The position numbers and the translations under genes were made by a program. A stretch of DNA of 21,207 bases, from NCBI GenBank assembly GCA_046536535.1, contig JAWDMO010000015.1, positions 1 to 21,207 of the forward strand, written 5' to 3'. Below the pieces are notes generated by a model. It was not told where the DNA came from, ran no database searches, and worked only from the letters and a program-made list of their open reading frames with translations. Within the stretch, counting starts at the first letter, position 1. Each line of letters opens with the position of its first letter. Below are positions 1 to 7,358 of the stretch, piece after piece. The DNA is from Conexivisphaera sp046536535 (GTDB lineage: Archaea > Thermoproteota > Nitrososphaeria > Conexivisphaerales > Conexivisphaeraceae).

Positions 1-1454
1 CTGACTCTCTTAGCGCGCTCCTTGAGCGCGCTTATCTGTTTGACCGCCGTCGAGAGGCCCTGTTCATCCCTGTAGACATACACGTATGAATCCATGATCT
101 TCCAGAGGTCCTGCCTGATCTGGTAGGGGCTCTCGGTCCCCTCCCCGAGCCTGCTGATCCTGGTGGCCTCCTCCTCCACGAGCGACTGGGACGCGCTGGG
201 CGGATCGTCCACCTGCATTGCGTACTCGGCGGCCTGCGCGCCGGTCAACATCCCGTAGACCGCGCATTCCATGGTCGCGTTGGCTCCCAGCCTGTTGGAT
301 CCATGGATGCTTATGCATGCCGACTCGCCCGCCGCCCAGAGCCCCTTGACGCCCGGCACCCTTCCGTACTTATCCGCGTGTATCCCGCCGTGCGTGTAGT
401 GCGCGGCCGGCCTCACGGGAAGGGGTTCATCCCTGGGATCTATTCCGGCGAACTCCTTTCCGAGCTCGATCATCATCGGCAGCCTCTCGGTCACCCGCTC
501 CCTGCCTATCGGGCTGAAGTCCAGGACCGCGTAGTCGAGCCCGTTGGGCCCCTTGAACCCCCTCCCCTCCATTATCTCGCGTATTATCGCGCGGGAGACG
601 ACGTCCCTCGATGCGAGGTCCTTGAACTTGGGGGCATAGCGTTCCATGAAGCGTTCGCCGAGCCTGTTCCTCAGGATTCCGCCCTCGCCCCTGACGCCCT
701 CCGTCACGAGTATTCCGGTGGGGACGAGCCCCGTCGGGTGGAACTGTATGAACTCGAGGTCCTTTATCGGGAGGCCGGCCGCGTACGCCGCCGCTATCCC
801 GTCCCCCGTGACCGTCAGGGAGTACGTGGAGAACCCGTAGAGCCTCCCGACGCCGCCGGTCGCTATTATCCCGGCCTTCCCCAGGAAGAGCTTGTGATCC
901 TGGGTCTTCATGTCGATCACGTAGAAGCCCTTGAAGGTCCCATCCTCGATTATGACCTTGGTCATGAAGTGCTCCTCGAACAGGTCGACGTTCTGGCCGG
1001 CGTATTTGATGAGGGTATCGTAGAGCGTCTGCATCTCATAGAAGCCCGTCCTGTCCCTGGCGAACGTCGCCCTCGGGTAGGAGTGCCCGCCGAACGGCCT
1101 CTGCGCCACCCTCCCGTCGTCCAGCCTGTTCCAAGGCAGGCCCCACCTGTCGAGCATCATTATCTCGTAGGGCGCCAGCCTGACGAACATCTCCACGGCG
1201 TCCTGATCGCCGAGGAAATCGCCACCCTTCACCGTATCGTACGCGTGGAGATCGAAACTATCGCCCTTCTCCGGGTACAGGACCGCCGCGGAGCCCCCCT
1301 CCGCCGCCACCGAATGCGACCTCATAACCTGGACCTTCGAGACCACGGCCAGCCTGAGCTTTCCCCCGCTGACCCTCGCGACCTCGAGGGCCGCGCGGAG
1401 TCCAGCTATCCCGGATCCCATGACTATCACGTCATAATTGAGGGTCTCCGTCAC
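1..1454 (-). CDS. sdhA: Succinate dehydrogenase / fumarate reductase flavoprotein subunit (3' end cut by window)
   Basis: FAD-containing catalytic subunit that interconverts succinate and fumarate. About 484 residues are visible; the C-terminus lies outside. Seen: N-terminal Rossmann motif GSGIAGLRAA (residues 13-22); SHSVAAEGG with His47 at the place of the covalent-FAD histidine; the substrate-site segments QFHPTG and TEGVRGEGG; HYTHGGI; and the late FAD-binding block GLWAAGESACISIHGSNRLG. The order matches the SdhA/FrdA family. The start is GTG at 1454, chosen because GGTGATCC, a strong match to the archaeal anti-Shine-Dalgarno, sits just upstream and the Rossmann strand begins 8 residues in. 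A TATA-like TTTTAAAC lies about 35 bp upstream. Partner subunits are presumably beyond position 1. Fumarase genes at 17790-19281 supply the next TCA step. Whether it works as dehydrogenase or fumarate reductase cannot be told from this subunit. Confidence 0.95.
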   Translation of the reverse strand, partial: MTETLNYDVIVMGSGIAGLRAALEVARVSGGKLRLAVVSKVQVMRSHSVAAEGGSAAVLYPEKGDSFDLHAYDTVKGGDFLGDQDAVEMFVRLAPYEIMMLDRWGLPWNRLDDGRVAQRPFGGHSYPRATFARDRTGFYEMQTLYDTLIKYAGQNVDLFEEHFMTKVIIEDGTFKGFYVIDMKTQDHKLFLGKAGIIATGGVGRLYGFSTYSLTVTGDGIAAAYAAGLPIKDLEFIQFHPTGLVPTGILVTEGVRGEGGILRNRLGERFMERYAPKFKDLASRDVVSRAIIREIMEGRGFKGPNGLDYAVLDFSPIGRERVTERLPMMIELGKEFAGIDPRDEPLPVRPAAHYTHGGIHADKYGRVPGVKGLWAAGESACISIHGSNRLGANATMECAVYGMLTGAQAAEYAMQVDDPPSASQSLVEEEATRISRLGEGTESPYQIRQDLWKIMDSYVYVYRDEQGLSTAVKQISALKERAKRV

Positions 1455-1486
1455 GGATCACCGTTTGCGGCCTGAAGTGCCCTCCC

Positions 1487-1496
1487 TTTTAAACTA
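1487..1496 (-). promoter_or_regulatory. TATA-like box of the sdhA promoter
   Basis: On the minus strand this reads TAGTTTAAAA. It predicts a transcription start near 1464, giving a leader of about 10 nt that holds the GGTGATCC ribosome-binding site. The TTTAA here also forms the left border of the IS-like remnant that follows. Inferred from spacing only. Confidence 0.45.
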
Positions 1497-1753
1497 TTGG
1501 GGAGGGGGACGGAAGCTCCCCTCCGTCAGGGAGGGAATGATAGCCCCCTACGAGGAGGTTTATAGCCGGCCTGAGCAGTAATTAGTGCCTCGGCCACGGC
1601 GATAGGGATGGAGTGGCTTTCCCTATGGAGCGTCAGGGGAGACGCCGGGATTATCGCGCCTCCGGGAGCATGCTGGAATATTTCCCGATCCCGTGCGAAA
1701 GTAAGCGCTCCGATGAACCGGAAAGCTCCGTCCTTGATGGATGAGTCGCTCAC
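1493..1753 (+). mobile_element. Decayed IS200/IS605-like element remnant (copy A), gene mostly deleted
   Basis: Non-coding gap between sdhA and the amidohydrolase. Its left part (1507-1547) aligns with 11421-11465: both read GG(A/G)CGGAAG, then an imperfect hairpin, then TAGCCCCCT. The hairpin here pairs TCCCCTCC (1517-1524) with GGGAGGGA (1529-1536) across a 4-nt loop, with one C-A mismatch also present at the matching place in the other copy. Its right part (1708-1753) aligns with 11481-11527: GAACCGG(A/G)AAGC(T/C)CCGTCC through to a terminal TCAC. Subterminal imperfect hairpins with no terminal inverted repeats are typical of IS200/IS605 ends. About 130 bp between the ends could be the 3' end of a lost tnpB, but I could not confirm this by translation. 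The right hairpin is degraded. Nothing else is seen in this gap. Confidence 0.6.
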
Positions 1754-1784
1754 CGGTTTCCCGAGTGGATGCGGAGCGCGGCCG

Positions 1785-2915
1785 TCACAGCTCCGCGGAT
1801 TCCAGGACCGATTCCAGCTTCCTCGCTAGCCCTTCCAGGTACAGCCACCTATGCCTGCCCTCCTCGACCACGATATCGCCTCCGACAACGACGTAGTCGA
1901 AGTCGCCCCGGGTGGCGGAAAAAACGAGCGCTGACGATATGTCGCCGGACGGAAATCTCAGGTGCGGCCTCCTGAGGTCCAGCGCCGCCATGTCAGCCCT
2001 GAGGCCCGGCGCTATCCTGCCGATCCCCTTTCCCAGCACCGCGCCGGCGTTCGACGTCATGGACTCTATGATGGAGTTAGGATCCGGCTTGAATCCCCCG
2101 GCGGCGTCCATGTGGAGCGCTATCCTGGCCTCATCCAGGAGGTTCGGGGGCGCGTAGAGAGATCTGATCCCGGTCCCCAGCGCGGCACGGATTCCCATGG
2201 AGCTCATCATCGAGATGCCGCCGGCCCACCTCCCCCTGAGGGCCTGTGAGGGCGTCACCACCAGCCCTATTCCGGCGTCCCGGAGCGCCGCGGCGACCCC
2301 GGACGGCACGGAGGCGCCCACGACCATCGACGCGGACCTCATTGATTCGACGCGGAGTGGAGGATCCACGTCCGAGGCGTCCAGCGCCATCCTGGCGCCT
2401 GATTCCGGCGGGGAAATATGGGATTGTTCGCCGCCCAGGCGAACTGTGATCTCGGACGCGCGCGAACTGGGGAGTTCCCCGGGCCCCAGGAGCTCCGACG
2501 CGATCACCCTTATTCCGCTCCTCTGCGCAGCCCTCTCCAGCACCGCCGGATCGTGCGCTGAATCGCGCACCGAAGTCACACCGGAGAGCAGCATTGTCGT
2601 GTACGCGAAAAGCGCGCTCCAGTACAGCGCGTCGGCGCTCGGGCGGAATCCGGCGAGCACAGCCGATGAAGCGGATGAACGGCCGGCCGCGAGAAGGTAC
2701 GTGTAGGCGTGAGCGTCCACGAGGCCCGGCATCAGTAAATGGCGCCTGAGGTCCAGCGTGTTCTCCGACCTGTGGGGACAGGAATCGGCCCTGCCCACGT
2801 ATTTCACGAGGCCGCCCGACACGGCGACACAGCCGTCCTCGATCAGCCCGTCCTCGGACATTGTGAGGACCCTGGAGGCCCTCACTATCAGGTCCACGCG
2901 ATCGTCACGTGACAC
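1785..2915 (-). CDS. Amidohydrolase-fold protein, probably catalytically inactive
   Basis: A 376-residue member of the amidohydrolase superfamily, closest in layout to the MTA/SAH deaminase (MtaD/SsnA/TrzN-like) group. Support: N-terminal beta-sandwich piece (DLIVRASRVLTMSEDG), MPGLVDAHAY where the first metal motif should be, and a typical C-terminus: ESMTSNAGAVLGKGIGRIAPG, RADMAALDL, RPHLRFPSGD, SALVFSATRGDFDYVVVGG. The metal ligands are missing. The HxH motif is His69-Ala-Tyr71, the LGTD motif is LGTG (246-249), and no HxxxxE or HC-type histidine pair is evident in the shortened middle. At 376 residues it is shorter than the roughly 430 usual for the group. The start is GTG at 2915, since GTTTATAA lies about 30 bp upstream. 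It stands alone between IS remnants. It could be a pseudoenzyme or a gene beginning to decay, although the frame is intact. Confidence 0.8.
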   Translation of the reverse strand: MSRDDRVDLIVRASRVLTMSEDGLIEDGCVAVSGGLVKYVGRADSCPHRSENTLDLRRHLLMPGLVDAHAYTYLLAAGRSSASSAVLAGFRPSADALYWSALFAYTTMLLSGVTSVRDSAHDPAVLERAAQRSGIRVIASELLGPGELPSSRASEITVRLGGEQSHISPPESGARMALDASDVDPPLRVESMRSASMVVGASVPSGVAAALRDAGIGLVVTPSQALRGRWAGGISMMSSMGIRAALGTGIRSLYAPPNLLDEARIALHMDAAGGFKPDPNSIIESMTSNAGAVLGKGIGRIAPGLRADMAALDLRRPHLRFPSGDISSALVFSATRGDFDYVVVGGDIVVEEGRHRWLYLEGLARKLESVLESAEL

Positions 2916-2941
2916 GGATGACGGTATGCGCGGCGTGCCCC

Positions 2942-2949
2942 TTATAAAC
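2942..2949 (-). promoter_or_regulatory. TATA-like box of the amidohydrolase gene
   Basis: Minus strand GTTTATAA, centred about 30 bp from the GTG start at 2915, which predicts a near-leaderless transcript. The rest of 2916-3055 is AT-richer than its surroundings and shows no gene. It may include the left border of the tnpB fragment that follows. Confidence 0.5.
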
Positions 2950-3055
2950 GTGTTAGGGGTCTGGGGGAAGCTGTAAAACTAAAATTCCGAACTTCAGGGA
3001 GGAGATAGGCGGACTTTCCCCATACTTAATATTCTCTGCACACCACTAAATGCGG

Positions 3056-3255
3056 ATGATTTCGGCGTATAAGTTCAAGGCTCTACCCGGATGAGGAACA
3101 GGAGAAAACCCTCGATGACCAGCTCGGGATTTGCAAGGAGCTCTATAATGGAGCCCACCGCGAAAGGCTGGAACACTACGAGAAGACCGGCAGGGGCCTG
3201 ACATACGCCGAACAGGCGGGCGCGCTATCCGTAGACCGATCGGTATTTCCCGGGC
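3056..3255 (+). pseudogene. tnpB: 5' fragment of an IS605-type tnpB, frameshifted and truncated
   Basis: ATG at 3056 begins ISAYKFKALPG and then stops. Removing one base near 3077-3080 restores the family sequence: YKF(K/R)LYPDEEQEKTLDD, then QLGICKELYNGAHRERLEHY, then EKTGRGLTYAEQ. This is the characteristic N-terminus of TnpB/OrfB (RuvC-like RNA-guided nuclease of IS200/IS605 elements): a short beta strand YKFRLYP, then helices with E(L)YN. Only about 65 codons remain. The reading is lost after roughly 3242 and a different gene starts at 3274. No RuvC catalytic residues, zinc ribbon or right end are present here. The C-terminal part of the same family may survive at copy A (1590-1700), so one old element could have been broken up, but this is inference. 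Confidence 0.8.
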
Positions 3256-3273
3256 GGCCGGGTATGTACGGGC

Positions 3274-3525
3274 GTGGGGAGGAGGAAGGGCAGGCTTGAG
3301 GAGGCGCTGAGCAGGGCCATCCACGCGGATGACCCGGAGCTTTACACCGTGATCTACAGGGATATGGACTCGTTGAGGGAGATGGGGCTGATGGAATTCC
3401 TTGCGGAGTCGGAGGACTTCTCCAGGGTACCCGCCTCCAGGATCGTCGAGGTGAGGAGGGGAAACGAAGTCGTCTACAGGGCGGCGCGCGCAGGACGGCC
3501 CGGGATCGGGAAACGCGGACGTTAG
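3274..3525 (+). CDS. DUF504 family protein (MJ1316-type RNA cyclic end recognition domain)
   Basis: Small 83-residue protein. The layout DPELYTVIYRDM ... VPASRIVEVRRGNEVVYR matches the DUF504 fold, which in archaea ends in a conserved I(P)xxRIVEIRRxGxVVxR segment. That family has been linked to recognition of RNA ends or nucleotides and is found alone or fused to RNA-processing enzymes; the cellular role is not firmly known. The GTG start at 3274 is the only in-frame candidate. A TATA-like GGTATTTC about 26 bp upstream (3242-3249) predicts a leaderless mRNA. The middle is slightly divergent from the usual pattern. Its stop overlaps the argS stop by 4 nt (convergent genes). It lies directly downstream of the tnpB fragment, so its promoter may sit in the remains of that element. 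Confidence 0.65.
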   Translation: MGRRKGRLEEALSRAIHADDPELYTVIYRDMDSLREMGLMEFLAESEDFSRVPASRIVEVRRGNEVVYRAARAGRPGIGKRGR

Positions 3526-5426
3526 ATCCTGTCGAGCGGCTCTATGCCCATTATGGAAAGGAGCTTGCCCATTAGGACCCTGAAGGAGCCCACGAGCGCT
3601 AGCCGGGCCGACCTGAGCCCCTCGTCCGGCTCCTGGAGCACCCTGTGCTTCTCGTAGAAGCGATTGAACGCATTCGCCATCTCGTAGGAATATATTGCGA
3701 TAGACCTCGGACTCATTGCGGATGCAGCGGCCTCCAGCTCGATGTCGTACCTGGACATAGCCTTCACCAGATCCACCTCCTCCGACGCCCTCAGGAGCGC
3801 CGCCAGATCCCTTGTGATCGGGGTCGCCGGCGAGCCGCCCTTCTCCAGTATGCGCGACGCCCTCGCATATGTGTACTGCAGGTAGGGCCCGGTCTCACCC
3901 TCTATCCGGAGCGCATCGTCCATGTCGAATATAATTATCTTGTTGGGGTCCTGCCTGAGCATCTGGTATCTGAGGGCGCCCACCGCTACGGCCTCGGCCA
4001 CCCCGCGCACCCAGTCCTCCGGGGCCCCCTGGTTCCTCCTTCTCACCTCATCGGCGGCCCTCAATGCCAGCGCCTCCAGCACGTCGTCCACGTTCACGTA
4101 GCTCCCCCTCCTGCCCGACATGTGGACGAACTGGCTGCCCTCCGGGATCTCTATGCCCAGGGCCTCGGCCGTCCTCCTGCTGAGCGCCACGACGTCGTAC
4201 CCCAGGTGGATGTACCTCTTGTTGGCGCCCCTCCCGAGGAGCTCCACCGCGTACGATACGAACCCCTGCACCCTGGACTGCCTCACATCTATCACCGTTA
4301 TGGCGATTTCCGATGAGCCGAACTCCGGGTGGCCGGGCTCGTCCACGTCCAACGCGGTCGTCCACAGGGTCCGGCCACCCGGCTGATCCGCGAACCTCCT
4401 GTAGCTGAACGGATCGTCCAGGAGCCCGAGCTTCCACGCCGCGTACGGTATATCCTTCGCCGCGTAGACGGTCGTGCCGTCGCTCCTGATGAGGACCTTT
4501 TCCTCGCCCTCGCCGGGGGCCTGGAGCACCCAGCAACCGGCCAGCTCGCCCTCATCGACGTGCCTGACGGCGCCGACCGCCTTGAGCTCCTCGAAGACCC
4601 TGTCCCAGAGCCCGGCCCTCAATATGTGGCTCTCGAAGTTTAGCAGATCGTAACGCGCGCCGATCCTCCAGCACGTGTCGAGTTGCGCCCTGAGGATCCT
4701 CGGAACGACGCGGGAGGCCACCTCGGCAGCGGGGCCGGAGCCCCTCTCCAGCTGCGCCAGGACCTCCCTGCGCCTCTCCAACAGATCCGGCCGCGACCCG
4801 TAGAGATCGTTCACCCGCACGTAGACGTAGTCGCCGCAGTACTTGTCGTACTTGGAGCCGTCGACCGGTTCCTCGGGGATCCCGAGGTATAGCATCCCGA
4901 CCAGGATATCTGCCACCTGCACCCCGGTGTCGTCCACGTAGTTCAGGGCCTCGACCCTGTAGCCCACCTCGGAGAGGAGCCTCACGAGGCTGTCACCGAG
5001 CACCAGATTCCTGGCGTGCCCCACGTGCAGCGCCTTGTTCGGGTTCACGCTCGTGTGCTCGATGGATACCTTCGTGCCCCTCCCGATGTCGACGGTCCAG
5101 CCGCCCGGGCCCAGCGCCGCGTCCAGTGTTAGGTACGCCATCTCCCCGGGCTCGGCGAAGAAGTTCACGTAGCCGGAGGGATGCGCCGATACGGATCCTA
5201 TTATCCCGGGGCGGTCCCTGGATATGGCGTCGGCAATGCGCTGCGCCACGGCGCCGGGCGAATCTCGCAGGATCTTCGCGGCCCTGAAGGGCGCATTGAC
5301 AGCTAGGTCCCCGAGCGACCGCTCCGGGGGGACGTCGATGCTGTATTCGATCTCCCCGGCGCCCATCGCCGCCAGCGCCGCGTCGACAGACCTCCTGACG
5401 GATTCCCTGAATATCCTGAACGTCAA
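3522..5426 (-). CDS. argS: Arginyl-tRNA synthetase
   Basis: Class I aminoacyl-tRNA synthetase that charges tRNA-Arg; cytosolic. It has 634 residues, a normal length. Seen in order: an N-terminal additional (Arg-N) domain (1-115) with ERSLGDLAVNAPF; the ATP-binding signature VNPNKALHVGHARN with HVGH at 134-137; YVDDTGVQVADI; DGTTVYAAKDI; the class I KMSKS equivalent HMSGRRG at 435-441 (Lys replaced by His, as is common in ArgRS); and an alpha-helical anticodon-binding C-terminus with GPYLQYTYARA. The ATG at 5426 lies 12 bp downstream of the stop of the unknown upstream gene, so the two are probably cotranscribed. A tRNA-Arg gene lies just upstream of that pair. No truncation or odd features. 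Confidence 0.97.
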   Translation of the reverse strand: MTFRIFRESVRRSVDAALAAMGAGEIEYSIDVPPERSLGDLAVNAPFRAAKILRDSPGAVAQRIADAISRDRPGIIGSVSAHPSGYVNFFAEPGEMAYLTLDAALGPGGWTVDIGRGTKVSIEHTSVNPNKALHVGHARNLVLGDSLVRLLSEVGYRVEALNYVDDTGVQVADILVGMLYLGIPEEPVDGSKYDKYCGDYVYVRVNDLYGSRPDLLERRREVLAQLERGSGPAAEVASRVVPRILRAQLDTCWRIGARYDLLNFESHILRAGLWDRVFEELKAVGAVRHVDEGELAGCWVLQAPGEGEEKVLIRSDGTTVYAAKDIPYAAWKLGLLDDPFSYRRFADQPGGRTLWTTALDVDEPGHPEFGSSEIAITVIDVRQSRVQGFVSYAVELLGRGANKRYIHLGYDVVALSRRTAEALGIEIPEGSQFVHMSGRRGSYVNVDDVLEALALRAADEVRRRNQGAPEDWVRGVAEAVAVGALRYQMLRQDPNKIIIFDMDDALRIEGETGPYLQYTYARASRILEKGGSPATPITRDLAALLRASEEVDLVKAMSRYDIELEAAASAMSPRSIAIYSYEMANAFNRFYEKHRVLQEPDEGLRSARLALVGSFRVLMGKLLSIMGIEPLDRI

Positions 5427-5438
5427 GCGCCACCATCC

Positions 5439-5882
5439 TCATAGCCAGTCGTAGTAGTCTTCCAGTGCCCTCTCCCTGGCTATCCTGTCCTCGCTGAGCC
5501 TGTAGAGCTCCGCCATCTCCTCTATCTGGGCGAACATCTCGGAGGCGACCGGGAACCTGCGCGGCTCGTACTCCACGAAGTCGGCATTGTCCCCGTCGAT
5601 CCGTATCAGGTGGCCCGATACGATGGCCGGCGCATCGAGGAGATTGCCCACCTGCGATCCGATATCCACCCTTATGTAGAATGAGTATATCCGCCTGGCG
5701 CCGTCCTCGGTCTCCAGCCATATTGTAGCGAGCGCGTTGCCGGAGCTCCTGTAGAGGGATGCCAACAGGTCCCTGTATCTCTCGCCGACGCGGGGGGACG
5801 GGATCCTGGCAACGCGCGCCAGTCCGCCGGATCTCAGATCCCTAGAGAGCTCCTGGAGGAGCGCTCCGACGTCCGACTCCAT
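5439..5882 (-). CDS. Hypothetical protein, first gene of the argS operon
   Basis: Family not recognised. It is 147 residues from ATG 5882; the frame opens further to a TTG at 5915 (158 residues). I prefer 5882 because the only TATA-like element, TTTAATAT at 5922-5929, predicts transcription starting near 5900, inside the longer version. The protein has an N-terminal helical part rich in Leu and Arg, a central beta-rich stretch (ALATIWLETEDG, RRIYSFYIRVDIG) and an acidic, aromatic helical C-terminus (FAQIEEMAELYRLSEDRIARERALEDYYDWL region). No signal peptide or membrane segment. It ends 12 bp before argS, which suggests shared expression and perhaps a translation-related role. That is context only. 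Confidence 0.7.
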   Translation of the reverse strand: MESDVGALLQELSRDLRSGGLARVARIPSPRVGERYRDLLASLYRSSGNALATIWLETEDGARRIYSFYIRVDIGSQVGNLLDAPAIVSGHLIRIDGDNADFVEYEPRRFPVASEMFAQIEEMAELYRLSEDRIARERALEDYYDWL

Positions 5883-5921
5883 CCTGACGGGCCTTATCAA
5901 CTCGATACCTTGCAATCGGTG

Positions 5922-5929
5922 ATATTAAA
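5922..5929 (-). promoter_or_regulatory. TATA-like box for the hypothetical gene-argS operon
   Basis: Minus strand TTTAATAT between the tRNA 3' end and the operon. A start about 26 bp downstream falls near 5900, which favours ATG 5882 as the first codon. It also means argS need not depend on read-through from the tRNA. Confidence 0.45.
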
Positions 5930-5944
5930 GCTACGCGGATAACC

Positions 5945-6016
<72 letters not shown>

Positions 6017-6023
<7 letters not shown>

Positions 6024-6040
6024 TCGCGGGCGAGGGCCCG
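6017..6040. repeat. Perfect inverted repeat joining the tRNA-Arg leader to its acceptor strand
   Basis: CGGGCCCTCGC, two bases, GCGAGGGCCCG: 11-bp arms with no mismatch. One arm includes the complement of the first seven bases of the mature tRNA; the other lies in the 5' leader. In the precursor RNA the leader could pair with the acceptor 5' strand and compete with acceptor-stem folding. Confidence 0.8.
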
Positions 6041-6125
6041 ACCCCGATAATAACTTTTGAGCGTGCTCCCGCGCCGGCCGCGGTCGTTCGATAACGTTTT
6101 CAGGTGGCTCATAGCTACCCGGTGC

Positions 6126-7358
6126 ATGAGGATAGCGTTCCTACCCATCGAGTATCCCCCAGTCGTGTTCGGAGGGCTCGGCACCTACGCCGGGGAGGTG
6201 GCGAGGCGCGTGGCGGCCGCCGGCCACGAGGTGCACGTGTTCCCCTGGGGGAAGGGTGAGCGCTCCGACGGCGGGGCGATCATCCACGGCATCGAGCCGA
6301 TGGACTTCACGAGGTCCCTCTCAGTGGTAGCGAACGACGAGCTGAGGCGCTGGGGGCCCGGCTTCAGGTACCTGAACGACGTCCTGACCTACAACGCGTT
6401 CGCGGCCGCGATGGCGAGGGAGCTGTCCGCGGAGGCGCGCTTCGACGTCGTGCACGCGCACGACTGGCTCTCGGCCCCCGCCGGGATGGCGCTTGCCGAT
6501 TCGCTCGGGCTCCCAATGGTGCTCCACCTGCACTCGACTGAGAGGGGGAGGAATTCGGGCGCAGGGTCGGGATCGGCCACCGTATCCTCGCTCGAGCTGG
6601 AGGCCGCGGGAAGGGCCGACGCGGTGGTCGCGGTCTCGGACACGATGAAGGAATGCGACCTAGCGCCGCAGGGATTCCCCATGGAGAAGGTCAGGGTCAT
6701 CCGGAACGGGGTGGATCCCCTCGTGTACGATGCGTCCCGGGTGGATCCCCGGGAGGTCGAGGCCCTGAGGAACTCCTACGGGGTCGAAGACGGTCCACTG
6801 GCGCTGTTCATCGGCAGGCTGGTCCGGGAGAAGGGGGTCGAAGGGCTTGTTGAGTCGATGAAACACGTGAGGCGCGATCACCCCGGGATCAGGCTGGTGA
6901 TCGCCGGCCAGGGATATCTGAGGGATCAGCTGGTGAAGCGCATCCAAGGGCTCGGCCTGGAGGGGTCGGTGGCGATCGTCGACAGGTTCCTCGATCTCCA
7001 CGAGAAGCTCGTGTTCTACGCGGCGGCCGACCTGGCCGTGTTCCCGAGCATATACGAGCCCTTCGGGATAGTCGCCCTCGAGGCGATGTCCATGGGGAAG
7101 CCCGTGGTCGTCGGGACGAGCGGCTGCAGCGGGTTCCGCGAGACCGTTGTGCCGTCGGGCCCGGACCAGTGCGGCGTCCACGTGGACGGGCGCGACCCGA
7201 GGGATATAGCCTGGGGGATCGACGCGGTGCTCTCGAGCGAGGATCGGGGCAGGCGCATGGGCGCGAACGGCAGGAGGAGGGTGCTGGAGCAATTCACGTG
7301 GGATATCACCGTCGGTAGGACGATCGAACTCTATTCGTCGGTCGCGGGCAGGCCCTAG
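6126..7358 (+). CDS. GT4-type glycosyltransferase (glycogen synthase-like), copy 1
   Basis: A 410-residue GT-B fold glycosyltransferase, probably adding glucose to an alpha-glucan given the neighbours. Seen: N-terminal nucleotide-sugar synthase signature EYPPVVFGGLGTYAGEVAR; FDVVHAHDWLSAP; LHLHSTERGR; the interdomain motif VRVIRNGVDPLVY; FIGRLVREKGVEGL at the start of the C-terminal Rossmann domain; and the retaining E-x7-E motif in SIYEPFGIVALEAMSMGKP. The start is ATG 6126 rather than an upstream TTG at 6057, because 6057 falls in the tRNA promoter region and the beta strand MRIAFLPIEYPP begins at 6126. It converges on a paralogue and overlaps its 3' end by 53 bp. A 98-bp stretch (7015-7112) is identical to that paralogue. 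The donor (UDP- or ADP-glucose) cannot be decided. Confidence 0.9.
   Translation: MRIAFLPIEYPPVVFGGLGTYAGEVARRVAAAGHEVHVFPWGKGERSDGGAIIHGIEPMDFTRSLSVVANDELRRWGPGFRYLNDVLTYNAFAAAMARELSAEARFDVVHAHDWLSAPAGMALADSLGLPMVLHLHSTERGRNSGAGSGSATVSSLELEAAGRADAVVAVSDTMKECDLAPQGFPMEKVRVIRNGVDPLVYDASRVDPREVEALRNSYGVEDGPLALFIGRLVREKGVEGLVESMKHVRRDHPGIRLVIAGQGYLRDQLVKRIQGLGLEGSVAIVDRFLDLHEKLVFYAAADLAVFPSIYEPFGIVALEAMSMGKPVVVGTSGCSGFRETVVPSGPDQCGVHVDGRDPRDIAWGIDAVLSSEDRGRRMGANGRRRVLEQFTWDITVGRTIELYSSVAGRP
7015..7112 (+). repeat. 98-bp inverted repeat, arm 1 (inside GT4 copy 1)
   Basis: Base-for-base identical to the reverse complement of 7606-7703. It encodes the segment YAAADLAVFPSIYEPFGIVA followed by LEAMSMGKPVVV. 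Identity stops abruptly at both edges, whereas sequence outside is clearly diverged. Confidence 0.97.

Noticed and set aside
303..1475. A long plus-strand open frame opposite sdhA
   Set aside because: Antisense of a clear flavoprotein; the translation is rich in Pro, Arg and Val with no family pattern. GC-rich genes often leave such open complementary frames.
1526..1753. A 75-codon minus-strand frame in the 1455-1784 gap
   Set aside because: It lies across the hairpin ends of the IS-like remnant, shows no protein family, and the same ends occur at 11419-11527 without it.
6057..6125. An extra 23 N-terminal residues for GT4 copy 1
   Set aside because: They would be read from the tRNA promoter region, are Arg-rich, and precede the conserved first strand that begins at ATG 6126.
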